Positions 30,229-39,267 of a stretch of DNA of 64,000 bases are shown piece by piece. The position numbers were made by a program, and so were the translations under genes. Under the pieces are notes generated by a model that was given only the letters and a program-made list of their open reading frames with translations, was not told where the DNA came from and did not search any database. The stretch spans positions 1,635,712 to 1,699,711 of the forward strand of contig JAJVDF010000044.1 in assembly GCA_022410635.1 (NCBI GenBank), in the 5' to 3' direction. Source of the stretch: Tretioscincus oriximinensis (taxonomy: Eukaryota > Chordata > Lepidosauria > Squamata > Gymnophthalmidae). The first letter of the stretch is position 1, and each line of letters opens with the position of its first letter.

Positions 30229-31763
30229 GGGGTGAGGCAAATTTTCTGGTGCATTACTGCAAGAGAATTCATACACAGGTGAATTGTTTGATACAACGTA
30301 AGCAATTTGCGTACAATTCCTAGCACTGGCCTCACTGGAAGAAAGCTGTAGTGCAAATGTGTTCAACAAAATTGTTTCCTTCCCCCTAACCCTTTTACGC
30401 CTTCCAATATATTAAAGATAATCTCTAAAAGCTAAGCAAGGTCACACCCTGTATGTACTTGGAATTCACCAGGAAATCCCAATAACGTTATGTGGAACAG
30501 GGAAGAATGTATGCACTGCTTCCTGGATTAGTGGAAAGAAAAAATCCCCCAAAGAGTAAACTAGAGTCTCAAGATCAGCTTGACTGTATGTCAGTTATTA
30601 ATGATGAGCCTTTTTACATATCTATCGGCAAAATATTTTTCCTGTAATCTGACATGATTGCCTCAATGCAGTTATGCAGAACTTGTTAAGCACAGCACAG
30701 TATTCATGATTACAAATAAGCTATTTTCTGCTGTAGGCTCTTCACAAGTGAAGTAATCCACATTGCCTCCTGAACGGGAGGGCCTCCGGTAAGACCTAAG
30801 CCCAGGGCCTAAAACTGTCCAACTAAATCATTCATGTTAGTGTTGAGTCACGGTGTAAGCCATGGAGATGGCAAACAATAGTAACTTACTTGCATTTCCT
30901 CTTTTTGTCCCCTACAGCTACTAGATAGGCATAACTCCTGTTCTATTTTGCACCTCGCTGTCCTTAATAGAATAATTATCACTAGTTATAAGATTTACAC
31001 AAGGTGACCGTGCATCTATGCACATACTGAGGCGACTGCCAGGAAAGGCAATAATATGGGTTCAAAGTGATATAAAATATGTTTATTTCACAGAACCCTA
31101 AAGTCTAAAAGCTCCACAAGAGAGCATGAAGAATAGTTCATACTTAAGTCTTCTGCCCTGAATCATGCGGCTTTACAGTTTTTAAAGATGGATAATATTT
31201 GAAGCTTCCCTTGCAAACCATTACTAGGATGAGCCAGGGTTATCTGGACATTGTGATGTAGGGTTGTGGCACATTGTGTCCTGGTGTCTCAGCGGGGCTC
31301 TGGCATTTTGAAACGATCGGCAGCAGCCTGTAGCCATGCTGAACACTCCAACATAGTTGCCATCATTTTGGAGGCAGCTGTCCTGGCGGGCGATCAACCA
31401 GTCATGTTCTCTGTATGGGATGAAGGAGGGTGGGGATACCAGCCCTGCATTGGCAATTGGTTAGGCCGATCGCCAGCACCAATTTTATAGTAATAGATTA
31501 AGGTGCATCCCAACATACACCCCTATCAAGCCAGCAAGACTAGGGCAGCAGCACAACGATTCCATGGTGACCTTACCTTATCATTGGTGTCTGGTGTGAT
31601 ATTGCATTACATTGGACAAAAGCACTATGAAAGTTGCTTTTCTCCATCTTTTAAATGCAATATAACTTTTCTTCATGCTTTCTTATCCTAAGATAGCATG
31701 AGTGTCGCTGAACCATGTGACAACCACACCATCTTAGCACAAAGAAAGCATGAAGAAAATGTA
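30229..31763. other. Intergenic, no recognised gene
   Basis: Mixed sequence with no coding signature. A short GC-richer patch lies at 31260-31490. The open frames there are under 75 codons. Confidence 0.3.
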
Positions 31764-31841
31764 TACTGCTCAAAACAATTAAGGGAACACGTTAACACAA
31801 CAGTGTAACACTAAGTGTTCCCTTAATTGTTTTGAGCAGTA
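31764..31841. mobile_element. Tc1-type MITE (78 bp)
   Basis: Almost perfect palindrome, tactgctcaaaacaattaag ... to ... ttgttttgagcagta, flanked by TA on both sides as expected for Tc1/mariner. The terminus matches the well-known Tc1 terminal repeat shared by fish and lampreys (tactgctcaaaa...aagggaacac). Nothing but the termini remains. Confidence 0.85.
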
Positions 31842-32599
31842 TATATTGTGAGCTTTCTTCAGAGAGCTCGGTCTTTCTCTGTTCCATCTGAATTAGGAGA
31901 GGTGGTTGCAGGCAGTAATGGGCTGGATGTGGGGGTGATAAATTGAAGTTTAATACGCACAAGACAGAGTCCAGGATCCACGATGTGAGCAATGCCACAC
32001 AGCTTCCACTCCCGTTTTATCCCCTAGTGAGAACGCAGCCAAACAAACACATCGTGTGGATGCATCCTTAATCTGATCAACCTAGATGCTTCAACTGTCC
32101 TTCTACAACCCAGGTCTCCATGTATTTCTGATGAAACACCAGACCTCAGGTCACTTGTTCAGAGCAATTTTAGGCGTCTTGTAGCCTGAGGGAGCAAAGC
32201 AAATTGTGACTCATTTGTTCTTGCTCCAAGTGCAGAGTGCAAAAGCTGGCAAAGCGGATCTGGCACCTGTGGCAGCAAATGCTGCAGGCACAGCCTCCCA
32301 AGTAACTAATACACCACCATATAATCAATTACATGACTAATCATTTGCAGTCCTTTTATGACACCTACCTGCAGCTATCTCTGGGAGCTTCACTTGATTG
32401 CAGGGACGAACAACTTTCAGAAGTTTGATCAATGTTGTTAAAGCTGCTCCTGATTTAAATAGCGATGGTATTAGTGGATTCCATTTAATCAGGGCTGACT
32501 GCTAGATCCTGGTCACACAAGAACTTTTAAACCTTCTTAAATTCTGAAGAATAAACTTAATCTCTCTCTTGCTCTTCCTTTTTTTCTGGATTAAACCAG
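31842..32599. other. Intergenic, no recognised gene
   Basis: Nothing recognised apart from scattered tail-like motifs. Confidence 0.3.
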
Positions 32600-32990
32600 A
32601 AAAAAGGACTAAGCTCAGTGGTGGCACAAATAGGTGAAGTCTCCTCTGTAGATCTTAAGGCATGGGCAGGTCAACATGGGAAAATATACCTTCTCTCATA
32701 TCAACCAGCCAGTGCTTTAAGCTTTGCAGAAGAAGCCTTGTTGTTTGAATCAACACTCTCAGAAGCAACCTGGGGCAGGACCTTATCCGTGGTGGCTCCT
32801 AGACTAAGGAATAGCTTTCACTTTACGTGCATCGGAAAATCTTTTAACCCAGCCTTCGGTTGAAGAAACTGCGATGCCTTCTCCCCTATAGTTTTAATAT
32901 ATCAATTTTGTATCTTGTTTTCATTGACGTTAACAATTCTGAGACTTTCAGGTATAGAACAGGATAGAAGTATAAATAAATAAATAATAA
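32600..32990 (+). mobile_element. L2-type LINE 3' end
   Basis: 'ttgttgtttgaatcaacact', 'gtggctcctagactaaggaatag' (APRLRNS-like), 'aacccagccttcggttgaag' and a tail with AATAAATAAATAATAATAAA. Similar to 28830-29375. Confidence 0.6.
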
Positions 32991-32997
32991 TAAATAT

Positions 32998-33275
32998 TTA
33001 GCAAGGGACTAACAAAAAAGGGGTAGGCAACATGAGCTTTCATAGACAAGTCAAACAACCTGGTCTAGTACTTAGAACGTAAGACTTTTATTTGGAAGAC
33101 TCCCAGTTCAGTTCTGCACACCTTCATGAAGCCAGTTGGGTGACATTCAGGTCATCACAGCTCTTTGCAACTCTTTCAGCCCCACAAACTTCACAAGGTG
33201 TCTGTTGTGAAGAGAAGAACAGAAAGTTATGTAAATCATTTTAAGTTCTAGGAAGGCTGACAAAAGCAGGGTAGT
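32998..33275 (+). mobile_element. Hairpin-arm fragment and SINE family B
   Basis: 32998-33052 carries 'gggactaacaaaaaa', 'acatgagctttcatagac', one arm of the hairpin family. From 33055 a degraded SINE B follows ('gacattcaggtcatcac', 'cacaaggtgtctgttgtgaa'). Confidence 0.55.
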
Positions 33276-33755
33276 AGATCCCCCAACCACCTTCCTGTAA
33301 GCTAAAAACAAGTTACTGTGGGTGGGACTGGGCATAAATTGGGTAAAGAGACATCCTCCCACCCAGGGATAGCTGTGGTGCAGGCTGGGAACTGTAGTCT
33401 ACAGGGCAGGCCCTAACGAAGGCTGGGCAGAAGAGGCTGCTCGCTACTTGGACTACCCTTCTCAGCAGGCCCTGCTGCCAGCACAACAGCTCCCTTTCAC
33501 TCTCCTCACATTTGGGTGGCCACTGCTGCTAATGCTAGGATGATGTGAAGCTGCTAGGCATCCAAGCTTTTATAATAAACATTTGTCATCATGAAAAAAA
33601 AAAACCAGCATAGAAAAGCAGGCAGAAATACAACCAAGCACCAAAAACCAGAAGATGAAGGATGAGAAAGTTGGTCGTTTTGTTAATGTTGACAACTGGA
33701 ATCCATCTATAAAAACAATTATATTCTGGACCCAAANTAACACGGCTATGACTGG
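33276..33755. other. Intergenic with a ZNF143-like motif
   Basis: 'ctgggaactgtagtct' at about 33385-33400 fits the TGGGAAnTGTAGT part of the ZNF143/THAP11 element. The surroundings are moderately GC-rich and not identified as any repeat. Confidence 0.35.
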
Positions 33756-33940
33756 GGCCTCATCCACATGGAGACTTATTCTGAGTCACATCTTGGGACA
33801 GAGCTTGGCCATTCACATGCCAGTATAGGCTATGGCAGGCCCCATTCGGGGCCTGCCATAGCCTACACTAGCATGTGGTTGGCAGGCTCCTATTCTGAGG
33901 GGCAGCCCATGAGGAGGCCCCGTGTGGATGCAGCCTGGGC
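33756..33940. mobile_element. Palindromic MITE family A (well preserved)
   Basis: Clear palindrome: 'ggcctcatccacatggagact' and the complementary 'ccccgtgtggatgcagcct' at the ends, with ggccccattcggggcctgcc at its centre (near 33850). It abuts the CpG-rich block starting at about 33945. Confidence 0.8.
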
Positions 33941-33944
33941 CTCC

Positions 33945-34570
33945 CTGAGGCATTTGCTTAAACAAAAAAGTGTCGAAAAGCGCTTTGGCCGCCTATTTGA
34001 ACAGGAAGTGGTTCTCCAGCCGTGTGGGAGGAGAGAACCAGGGCTGGGAACGGACACAAAAAGCGGCGAGGAGGGAAGGGAAGGTTTTGATGGCTGCTTT
34101 TCTCCTCCTCCACTCGCAAAGCTTTGTATGGTCTGAGGAAGCCCCCCCCCCCCCCCGGGCATCCCTGAGGGGCGGCCTGGCCTGGGCCTGGCAGAGCGGC
34201 CTGTTCCGTTTGACATCCCGCCCTTCGCCCTCCCGCTAGAGGCGGAGGCGGCCGCGCAAGGGAGGCGCCCTCTCCAATTGCCTTCGGGCCACTCGAAATC
34301 ACCGGGCGGCTCCCTTCGCCAGCCAGCCGCACGCTCAGTCATGCGCGCAGGCGGGGCGTGGTGTGCTAGGCAAACGGGGATTCACACCAACGCGGCGTAT
34401 AAATCTGGAGACCTCAGGTGCTGCCTGGGTTGGAAGGAGACGCCTCGCCACAGATTCGGAAGTTCGGGGCGTTTCGCTGTCGTCGTCCGCTTGAGATGCC
34501 CCAAGGCAACTAATAGTGGGCCACTCTCCAGCTGTGGCCTGGTCCAGCAGGACACCTCCCAAAAGATAAT
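33945..34570. promoter_or_regulatory. Orphan CpG-rich island between E2F6 and ROCK2
   Basis: GC- and CpG-rich, with an ETS-like aggaagtg (34000-34007), a GC box (ggcggggcgtgg, about 34350) and a TATAAAT at 34398-34404 on + about 50 bp after the GC box. No coding family is visible; long GC-rich open frames on both strands are expected from base composition. It could be an alternative ROCK2 leader, a ncRNA promoter or an enhancer. Confidence 0.5.
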
Positions 34571-34592
34571 GTGGAATTAGAAAACACCTCAG

Positions 34593-34752
34593 GCTACATC
34601 CACACTGAGTTTTATTCTGGGCTGTCCCTCGGAATAGCTGCCTGCCAATCACGTGCTAGTGTAGGCTATGGCAGGCCCCGAATGGGGCCTGCCATAGCCT
34701 ATACTGGCATGTGGATGACCAAGCTCTGTCCCAAGATGTGACCCAGTAGGAT
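34593..34752. mobile_element. Palindromic MITE family A
   Basis: Starts 'ggctacatccacactgag'. The centre ggccccgaatggggcctgcc is near 34680. The right terminus is partly lost, and one n follows. It flanks the orphan CpG island on its other side. Confidence 0.75.
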
Positions 34753-34774
34753 GGGGTNCTACTGTTGTGTGCTA

Positions 34775-34990
34775 GAGAAAATATTTATTTATTTATTTAT
34801 TTACACTTATACCCTGCCCCGTNCCCAAAGGTCTCAGGGTGGCAACAATAATACCAGTACAAAATTTACATTTTAAAACAGTAACAACCAGTATCTGAAG
34901 GTGGAGGGGAAAAAAACAGCATTTCTTTCACCAAAGGCCAGGGTGAAGAGTAGGTCTTCAAAGCCCTTCTGGAAGGTCTTTTTTTTTCTA
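34775..34990 (-). mobile_element. LINE/SINE tail (reverse)
   Basis: (TTTA)n-like start followed by 'cacttataccctgccccgt', 'aaaggtctcagggtggc' and 'ttcaccaaaggccagggtg', the long form of the reverse tail module. The + strand reading is its complement. Confidence 0.6.
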
Positions 34991-35440
34991 TTCACCATAT
35001 CCATCCCATGCACTTCAATCAGATCACTTCTTAAACACCATCTTTTGAGTCAATGTCAGAGAAATAGCCGTGTTAGTCTAGCAGAAAGTCCAGCAAAGGA
35101 GCTAAGCAGCACTTTGAGACTAACTTGAGAAAAGTGGTTGGCATAAGCTTTCGTAGACAGGTCTACTTCTTCAGATGCTGAGGGACTAATATCAGGGTCA
35201 GGTATTTATAGGGAAATGTGTATGCTTTGTCTTCTCCCATACACATTTCCCTATAAATACCTGACCCTGACATTAGTCCCTCAGCATCTGAAGAAGTAGA
35301 CCTGTCTACGAAAGCTTATGCCAACCACTTTTCTCAAGTTAGTCTCAAAGTGCTGCTAGCTCCTTTGCTGGACCATCTTTTGAGGCTGAAGAAGCCCAGA
35401 CGTTGCAGTCTGATATCATAAGGGCCTCTTGTTGCTCTTG
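34985..35440 (-). mobile_element. CR1 fragment (reverse), interrupted by hairpin element
   Basis: The minus strand encodes the CR1 'SLEKRRLRGDLIEV' region. The left part ends at the target site 'accatcttttgag' (35037-35049) and the right part resumes with the same 13 bases at 35372-35384. The interruption is therefore an insertion into an already present CR1. Confidence 0.75.
35050..35371. mobile_element. Inverted-dimer hairpin element with 13-bp TSD
   Basis: 322 bp inserted in CR1. The two arms (about 135 bp each) are inverted copies around a short centre near 35233 (cttctcccatac region), with only a few differences. The arms carry gagactaacttgagaaaagt and gcataagctttcgtagac. The left end extends further (tcagagaaatagccgtg) than the right (ends gctcctttgctgg). 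It has exact 13-bp duplications on both sides. There is no ORF and no poly-A tail. Confidence 0.85.
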
Positions 35441-35529
35441 TCTAGTTCCACATCATCTTTTTTTCAGATGTCCTACTGGATCAGCCCACAGCTGGATAGT
35501 GGCCCACTTATCAATTGCATTGGGGCATC

Positions 35530-36015
35530 TCAAGCAGCCCTTATGTCAGAATGCAACATCTGGGCTTCTTCATCCTCAAAAGACGGTGTTTAAGAGGTGA
35601 TCTGATTGAAGTGCGTGGGATAAGGTGAATAGAGCATTTTTTTCCCTCTAGCACACAACACTAGGGCCAGAGGGCATTCCTTCAAACTGATAGGCAGAAG
35701 AGTGAGGACAGAAAAAGGAAAGTATTTTTTCACCCAGAGGGTCATCGCCCTGTGGAATTTACTACCAGAAGCTTGCAGCCTGGATAGCTTTAAGACAAGA
35801 TTAGATAAATTCATGAAAGTCAAGGGATCTTTTGGTGCTGCCTCTGAGATGGAGCAATAGGCAGTATTTCTGAAATACCATTTGCAGGGAGTTGAGAACA
35901 GGTGAAGATTTTGCCTTCTTCTGTTTCCAACTGCCCAGGTGCAAATGGTGGGCCTCTGTGTGAGACAGAATTGCTGGACTAATGGGATCTGGCCCCATTC
36001 AGTATGATTCCTACG
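35530..36015 (+). mobile_element. CR1 LINE C-terminus and 3' end
   Basis: 'ctgggcttcttcatcctcaa', 'ttcacccagagggtcatcgc', then the 3'UTR with 'ctgcccaggtgcaaatggtg' and end 'gattcctacgttcttctta'. It repeats the segment 34985-35430 in the opposite orientation, so an inverted CR1 pair lies here. Confidence 0.75.
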
Positions 36016-36049
36016 TTCTTCTTAGCTTTGTCATTCATCTAAAACTGTA

Positions 36050-36180
36050 TGGTCTCGTTTAAGCCTTATTCTGGACAATATCTTGGAATAGAAGCCTGCC
36101 ATAGTCTACACTGGCATATGGATGGCCAACGTCAGTCCATAGACATAATCTAGAATAAGGCTCAGTGTGAGCAGGATTTA
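36050..36180. mobile_element. Palindromic MITE family A
   Basis: 'aagccttattctggacaat' at left and 'agaataaggctcagtgtg' at right, with 'ctacactggcatatggatgg' inside. The left half is shortened. Confidence 0.65.
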
Positions 36181-36282
36181 TGTTGCAGGCAAAAAAAAAC
36201 CTGGATTTAGGCTTTCAGGACTGAAGATGGCTAAGTGTGTGATCAATACCTGGATGTAAAATTCAAGTTTTTTTNAAAAAAG

Positions 36283-36460
36283 GCAGAGCTCAAAAGCAGC
36301 TTGTGGGAGGTACAACCATACACACCAACCTACGATCCACGTTAAAGAGTCCAAAAATGCCTTTCTAAAAGCTTTTAATGTGGATTAGAGATAGGTTGTA
36401 GACCACTAGTGTCCACACACTATTACCTCCAAGCTGTTTTTGAGCTGCTTTTTGATCCAA
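36283..36460. mobile_element. Foldback MITE family D
   Basis: 'gagctcaaaagcagcttgtg ... acctacgatccacgttaaag' is mirrored by 'cttttaatgtggattagagataggttg ... caagctgtttttgagctgc'. One n sits in the left end. Short fragments of the same family may recur at about 36810-36830 and 37970-38000 (ttaaatgccaga). Confidence 0.6.
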
Positions 36461-36674
36461 CAAAAAGAAGTGTCTCAAATGCAGCTTGGATTATGGTAGC
36501 ATAGTCCCTGATAAAATTATCAAATAAAAGGCAGGATTAAAAAAAGTCTCCTAACCATCTCCCTGTAAGCAGAAAAAATGTTTCCTGTGTGTGGGATTGA
36601 GGGCAGGTAGAAATACAACATAAAACCATAAGAAACAAAATTTTTGTCAGGAAGTCAGCTAGTACTCCTTGTAT

Positions 36675-36775
36675 ACTTTTAGTGGGTGTAAAAATAAGTC
36701 ATTTCAGCAGGTGCTTCTATCAGTATAAGCCACACCTGCTGAAAGTGCTTTTTGTACACCCATTAGACATATAGC
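36675..36775. mobile_element. Foldback MITE family E
   Basis: 'tagtgggtgtaaaaataagt' and 'catttcagcaggtg' on the left, 'cacctgctgaaag' and 'tttttgtacacccatta' on the right. A short stem-loop about 90 bp long. Confidence 0.6.
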
Positions 36776-36927
36776 TCCCTACTATTCTGTTTGTATCTGG
36801 TAAACCCTAGTCTCTAATCCTTATTAAATGCCAGAAAAGCCTCTCTCTCTTTTTTTTTACACCATTAAAAGTGTACCACTGCAGTCCTCCTTTTAACTGC
36901 ATCCTCTTAGGCTGCATCCCCACATCA

Positions 36928-37197
36928 CAATTAAGGGAACATGTTATGCTAAAGCGTTCCCTTAATTGTTTTGAGCAGTATAGATTAAGGCTGCATCCCC
37001 ACATCACTATTTATTTCACTATAGTTGGATAGTCCACAAGAAAGCACTGTGTGGACTGGTTTATTCCAGATTAGCGGTGCCTCATTGTAGACTATCCAAT
37101 TATAGTGCAATAAATAAGTGATATGGGGATGCAGCCTTAATCTATACTGCTCAAAACAATTAAGGGAACACTTTAGCATAACATGTTCCCTTAATTG
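36928..37197. repeat. Palindrome-within-palindrome (Tc1 MITEs in arms of a family C MITE)
   Basis: Left arm 36928-37033 and right arm 37091-37197 are inverted copies over about 106 bases with about five differences. Each arm itself contains a small hairpin (caattaagggaac ... gttcccttaattg, a Tc1-type MITE core) joined to the family C end (ggctgcatccccacatcac). The central spacer is about 57 bases (gtgtggactggtttattcc). The 'ggctgcatccccacatcac' terminus also occurs just upstream at 36910. Confidence 0.8.
36988..37139. mobile_element. Palindromic MITE family C
   Basis: Complementary ends ('aggctgcatccccacatcac', 'tgatatggggatgcagcct') and an inner pair 'cactatagttggatag' / 'ctatccaattatagtg'. 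Forms the core of the larger palindrome. Confidence 0.75.
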
Positions 37198-37369
37198 TCC
37201 TGAGCAGTATACATTGAATGGCAGAATTTTTTTTCCGCAAAGGATTAGAACGGTGTGTGGACGCAGCCGCAGTATAACTCCTCCCCCCCCCCCAGCTTTG
37301 GAGTCCTGAGGTGCCATACTAGGGTTCCCCATACGTGCCAGGTGCTGACCAAGCATTTAGCAGCATTTA

Positions 37370-37785
37370 GCCTCTTTATTCTCCCCCCGCCCCCCTCCCC
37401 CCCCGTAGCAATAGCTGCTGAGACGCCCTCGGCCAAGGAGCGGAGGCTTGTGGGTAACGGGGCGAGGAGAGGCGTCGTGGAGGCCAAAGGCAGCGGTGCT
37501 CTGGTAGTTCCCTCAAACGAGGGTGGCGGTCGGGAGGCGGAGGCGCCCAGCCCGGTTTTCTCCCAGAACGCCGCCCAAGGTCTCCTTCAGGACGAGTCCA
37601 AGGCCCACACAGTCCCGCTGCAAGCAGGCCGGGGAAGCCGAGAAGCGACGTCCTGGCCTGCGCTTAGCTTCCTCCCGGCCACGGCTTTCTCCCTCTCTCT
37701 CTCGTCTCGCTGACTAAAATGGCTGGGCAGCGCGGGCTGTCATTGGGCTGGAGGCGCGCGACTTAAAGCTGCTCGCAACCCAGAT
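37370..37785. promoter_or_regulatory. Second orphan CpG-rich block upstream of ROCK2
   Basis: A C-run-rich edge (37380-37405) followed by CpG-rich sequence to about 37780, including AAAATGGC (YY1-like, 37717-37724) and an inverted CCAAT (cattggg, about 37741). It lies 1.2-1.6 kb upstream of the ROCK2 start codon. It could be part of an extended ROCK2 promoter or an antisense promoter. Open frames here have no recognised family. Confidence 0.45.
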
Positions 37786-37794
37786 GCCGCCATC

Positions 37795-37925
37795 CATTGA
37801 TTCCACTATAATTGGATATCCCGCAATAAAACACGGCTGTTCCGNAATAAACCAGTNCACAAAATGTTTTGTTGTGGAATAGCCAGCTATAGTGGAATAA
37901 ACGAGTGAGGTGTGGATGCAGCCAT
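37795..37925. mobile_element. Palindromic MITE family C
   Basis: 'ttccactataattggatatc' on the left, mirrored by 'ctatagtggaataaacgag' and ending 'gtggatgcagcc'. Two n bases inside. Confidence 0.6.
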
Positions 37926-38047
37926 AGAAACACGGAACGGATTGAATGCAGCATCTACACACAACGCTGTCTCTAACCCACATTAAATGCCAGACGATTC
38001 TTTTTTTTTTAATTATAATGAAGGTTTCAGCTGCCATAAGGACACAG

Positions 38048-38210
38048 GGGCCTCATCCTTAACAGAACCTTGTTCTGGGTTCTATCTCGGGACAGAGCTT
38101 GGCCATCCACAGGCCATTCGAGGCCTGCTCTAGCATGTGGATGCCAGGCCCCTATTCCGAGACAGCCCGGAATCGGGATCCGTGTGGACAGGGGGCCTGT
38201 GGCACGGCGC
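38048..38210. mobile_element. Palindromic MITE family A
   Basis: 'gggcctcatccttaacagaac' on the left, 'tccgtgtggacaggggg' on the right, centre 'gccattcgaggcctgc'. It lies immediately upstream of the ROCK2 CpG island. Confidence 0.65.
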
Positions 38211-38859
38211 ATAACATTCCAGCTGCAGGCGGGTGGACGGCGGGCTCCTTATTCCAAGTTATCCCGAAATGAAGTCTAATCCAAAGGGCGCACAGAGACT
38301 TCCGAACTGCGCCCTCAGGGTGTGCGGATTCGGCGCAGCCAGATTTTCACGTTCCGGCCTCGGAAGGAGGCAGCCTGGTGGGGCAGCCGCCGGCAGCGGA
38401 AACGTAGCGATTCCTTCCTTCCATCCGCCGGCCGGGCCGGGCCGGGCCGCCTTCCCTTTCTCGGCCTGCTGCTGAGCCTGCGCCTAGCCCAGCGGCACGG
38501 CCCGCCTGCCCTGGGCGCTCCTCTACGGCTGCGGGGAGGGAGGGAAGGCAGGGGCGGCCGGGCAGGGCAGGGGCGTTCATCGGGCGGAGCCACAGCAGCG
38601 CCCTCCCTCTGGAGGCCGGTCCAACAGAAGCCGCCGACCGGCGGGGCGGGAAGGAGGAGGAGACGGAGGAGGGCGGCCGCCTCCGCTGCTTGCGCCCCTC
38701 TTCCTCTCGCTCTTCGGCCGGGCGGGCCAGGCCGGGCCAGGACTCGCTGTTGCCAAGCCGCCCTCAAGTTAGGGCTCCCTCTGCTCAGGCCCTGCCGTGG
38801 ACCCCACCACCCCCTCCCGGCGGGGCACTGGCGACTGAAAGCCTCCTTCGCCGGCTCCT

Positions 38860-38887
38860 GCCGCCGCCGCCGCCGCCGCCGCCGCCA
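38860..38887 (+). repeat. CCG trinucleotide tract in ROCK2 leader
   Basis: About nine uninterrupted CCG units, roughly 90 bases before the start codon. If transcribed, this is a GC-triplet repeat within the 5'UTR, a class known to vary in length and to affect translation in other genes. Confidence 0.75.
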
Positions 38888-38975
38888 TCCTCCCCTCCTC
38901 CCGCGAGGCAGCCATCGCCCGGCTTGCCTGGGCGCCCCAGAGAACAGAGAGCGCAGCGGCGCAGTGGGCGGGAGA

Positions 38976-39134
38976 ATGATGAACCACCAGCAGCAGCCGC
39001 AGCAGCAGCAGGCGGGGAAAATGTCTGCTTCCCCCCCGGAGTGTGAGGGGGCAGCGCCGGCCTTGGGGGGCCGCAGGAAGCTGGAGTCCATGATCCGGGA
39101 CCCCCGGTCTCCGGTCAATGTGGAAAGTTTGTTG
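38976..39134 (+). CDS. ROCK2: ROCK2 coding exon 1 (Rho-associated kinase N-terminus)
   Basis: 53 codons: a Gln-rich start (MMNHQQQPQQQQAG), then KMSASPPE and RRKLESMIRDPRSPVNVESL. The segment after KM matches the human ROCK2 N-terminus that I recall ([20 protein letters not shown]) with conservative changes, and exon 1 ends at the same place before DGLNSL. A donor gt follows at 39135-39136, immediately before the N gap. Known: ROCK2 is a RhoA-GTP-activated serine/threonine kinase of actomyosin contractility; this exon is the short region before the dimerisation helices and kinase domain. Tandem ATGs (38976 and 38979) make the exact start ambiguous by one residue. The polyQ leader is absent from my recollection of human ROCK2. 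Remaining exons lie beyond the window. Confidence 0.9.
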
Positions 39135-39136
39135 GT

Positions 39137-39267
39137 NNNNNNNNNNNNNNNNNNNNNNNNNNNNNNNNNNNNNNNNNNNNNNNNNNNNNNNNNNNNNNNN
39201 NNNNNNNNNNNNNNNNNNNNNNNNNNNNNNNNNNNNNNNNNNNNNNNNNNNNNNNNNNNNNNNNNNN
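39137..39267. other. Assembly gap of 131 N
   Basis: Unsequenced bases directly after the exon 1 donor, probably GC-rich intron start. The gap size may be an estimate. Confidence 0.98.

Larger units (their letters stand above)
38215..39136 (+). promoter_or_regulatory. ROCK2: ROCK2 CpG-island promoter and 5'UTR
   Basis: Highly GC- and CpG-rich, with several GC boxes ('ccgccggccgggcc', 'gggcggagcc', 'ggcggggcggg') and no TATA. A CCG-triplet tract lies at 38860-38887. The transcription start cannot be fixed from sequence and is probably 100-500 bp upstream of 38976. Confidence 0.75.

Noticed and set aside
33890..34342. 150-codon minus-strand frame in the orphan CpG island
   Set aside because: Low-complexity Gly/Pro/Arg sequence with no family signature, and it overlaps a MITE at its end.
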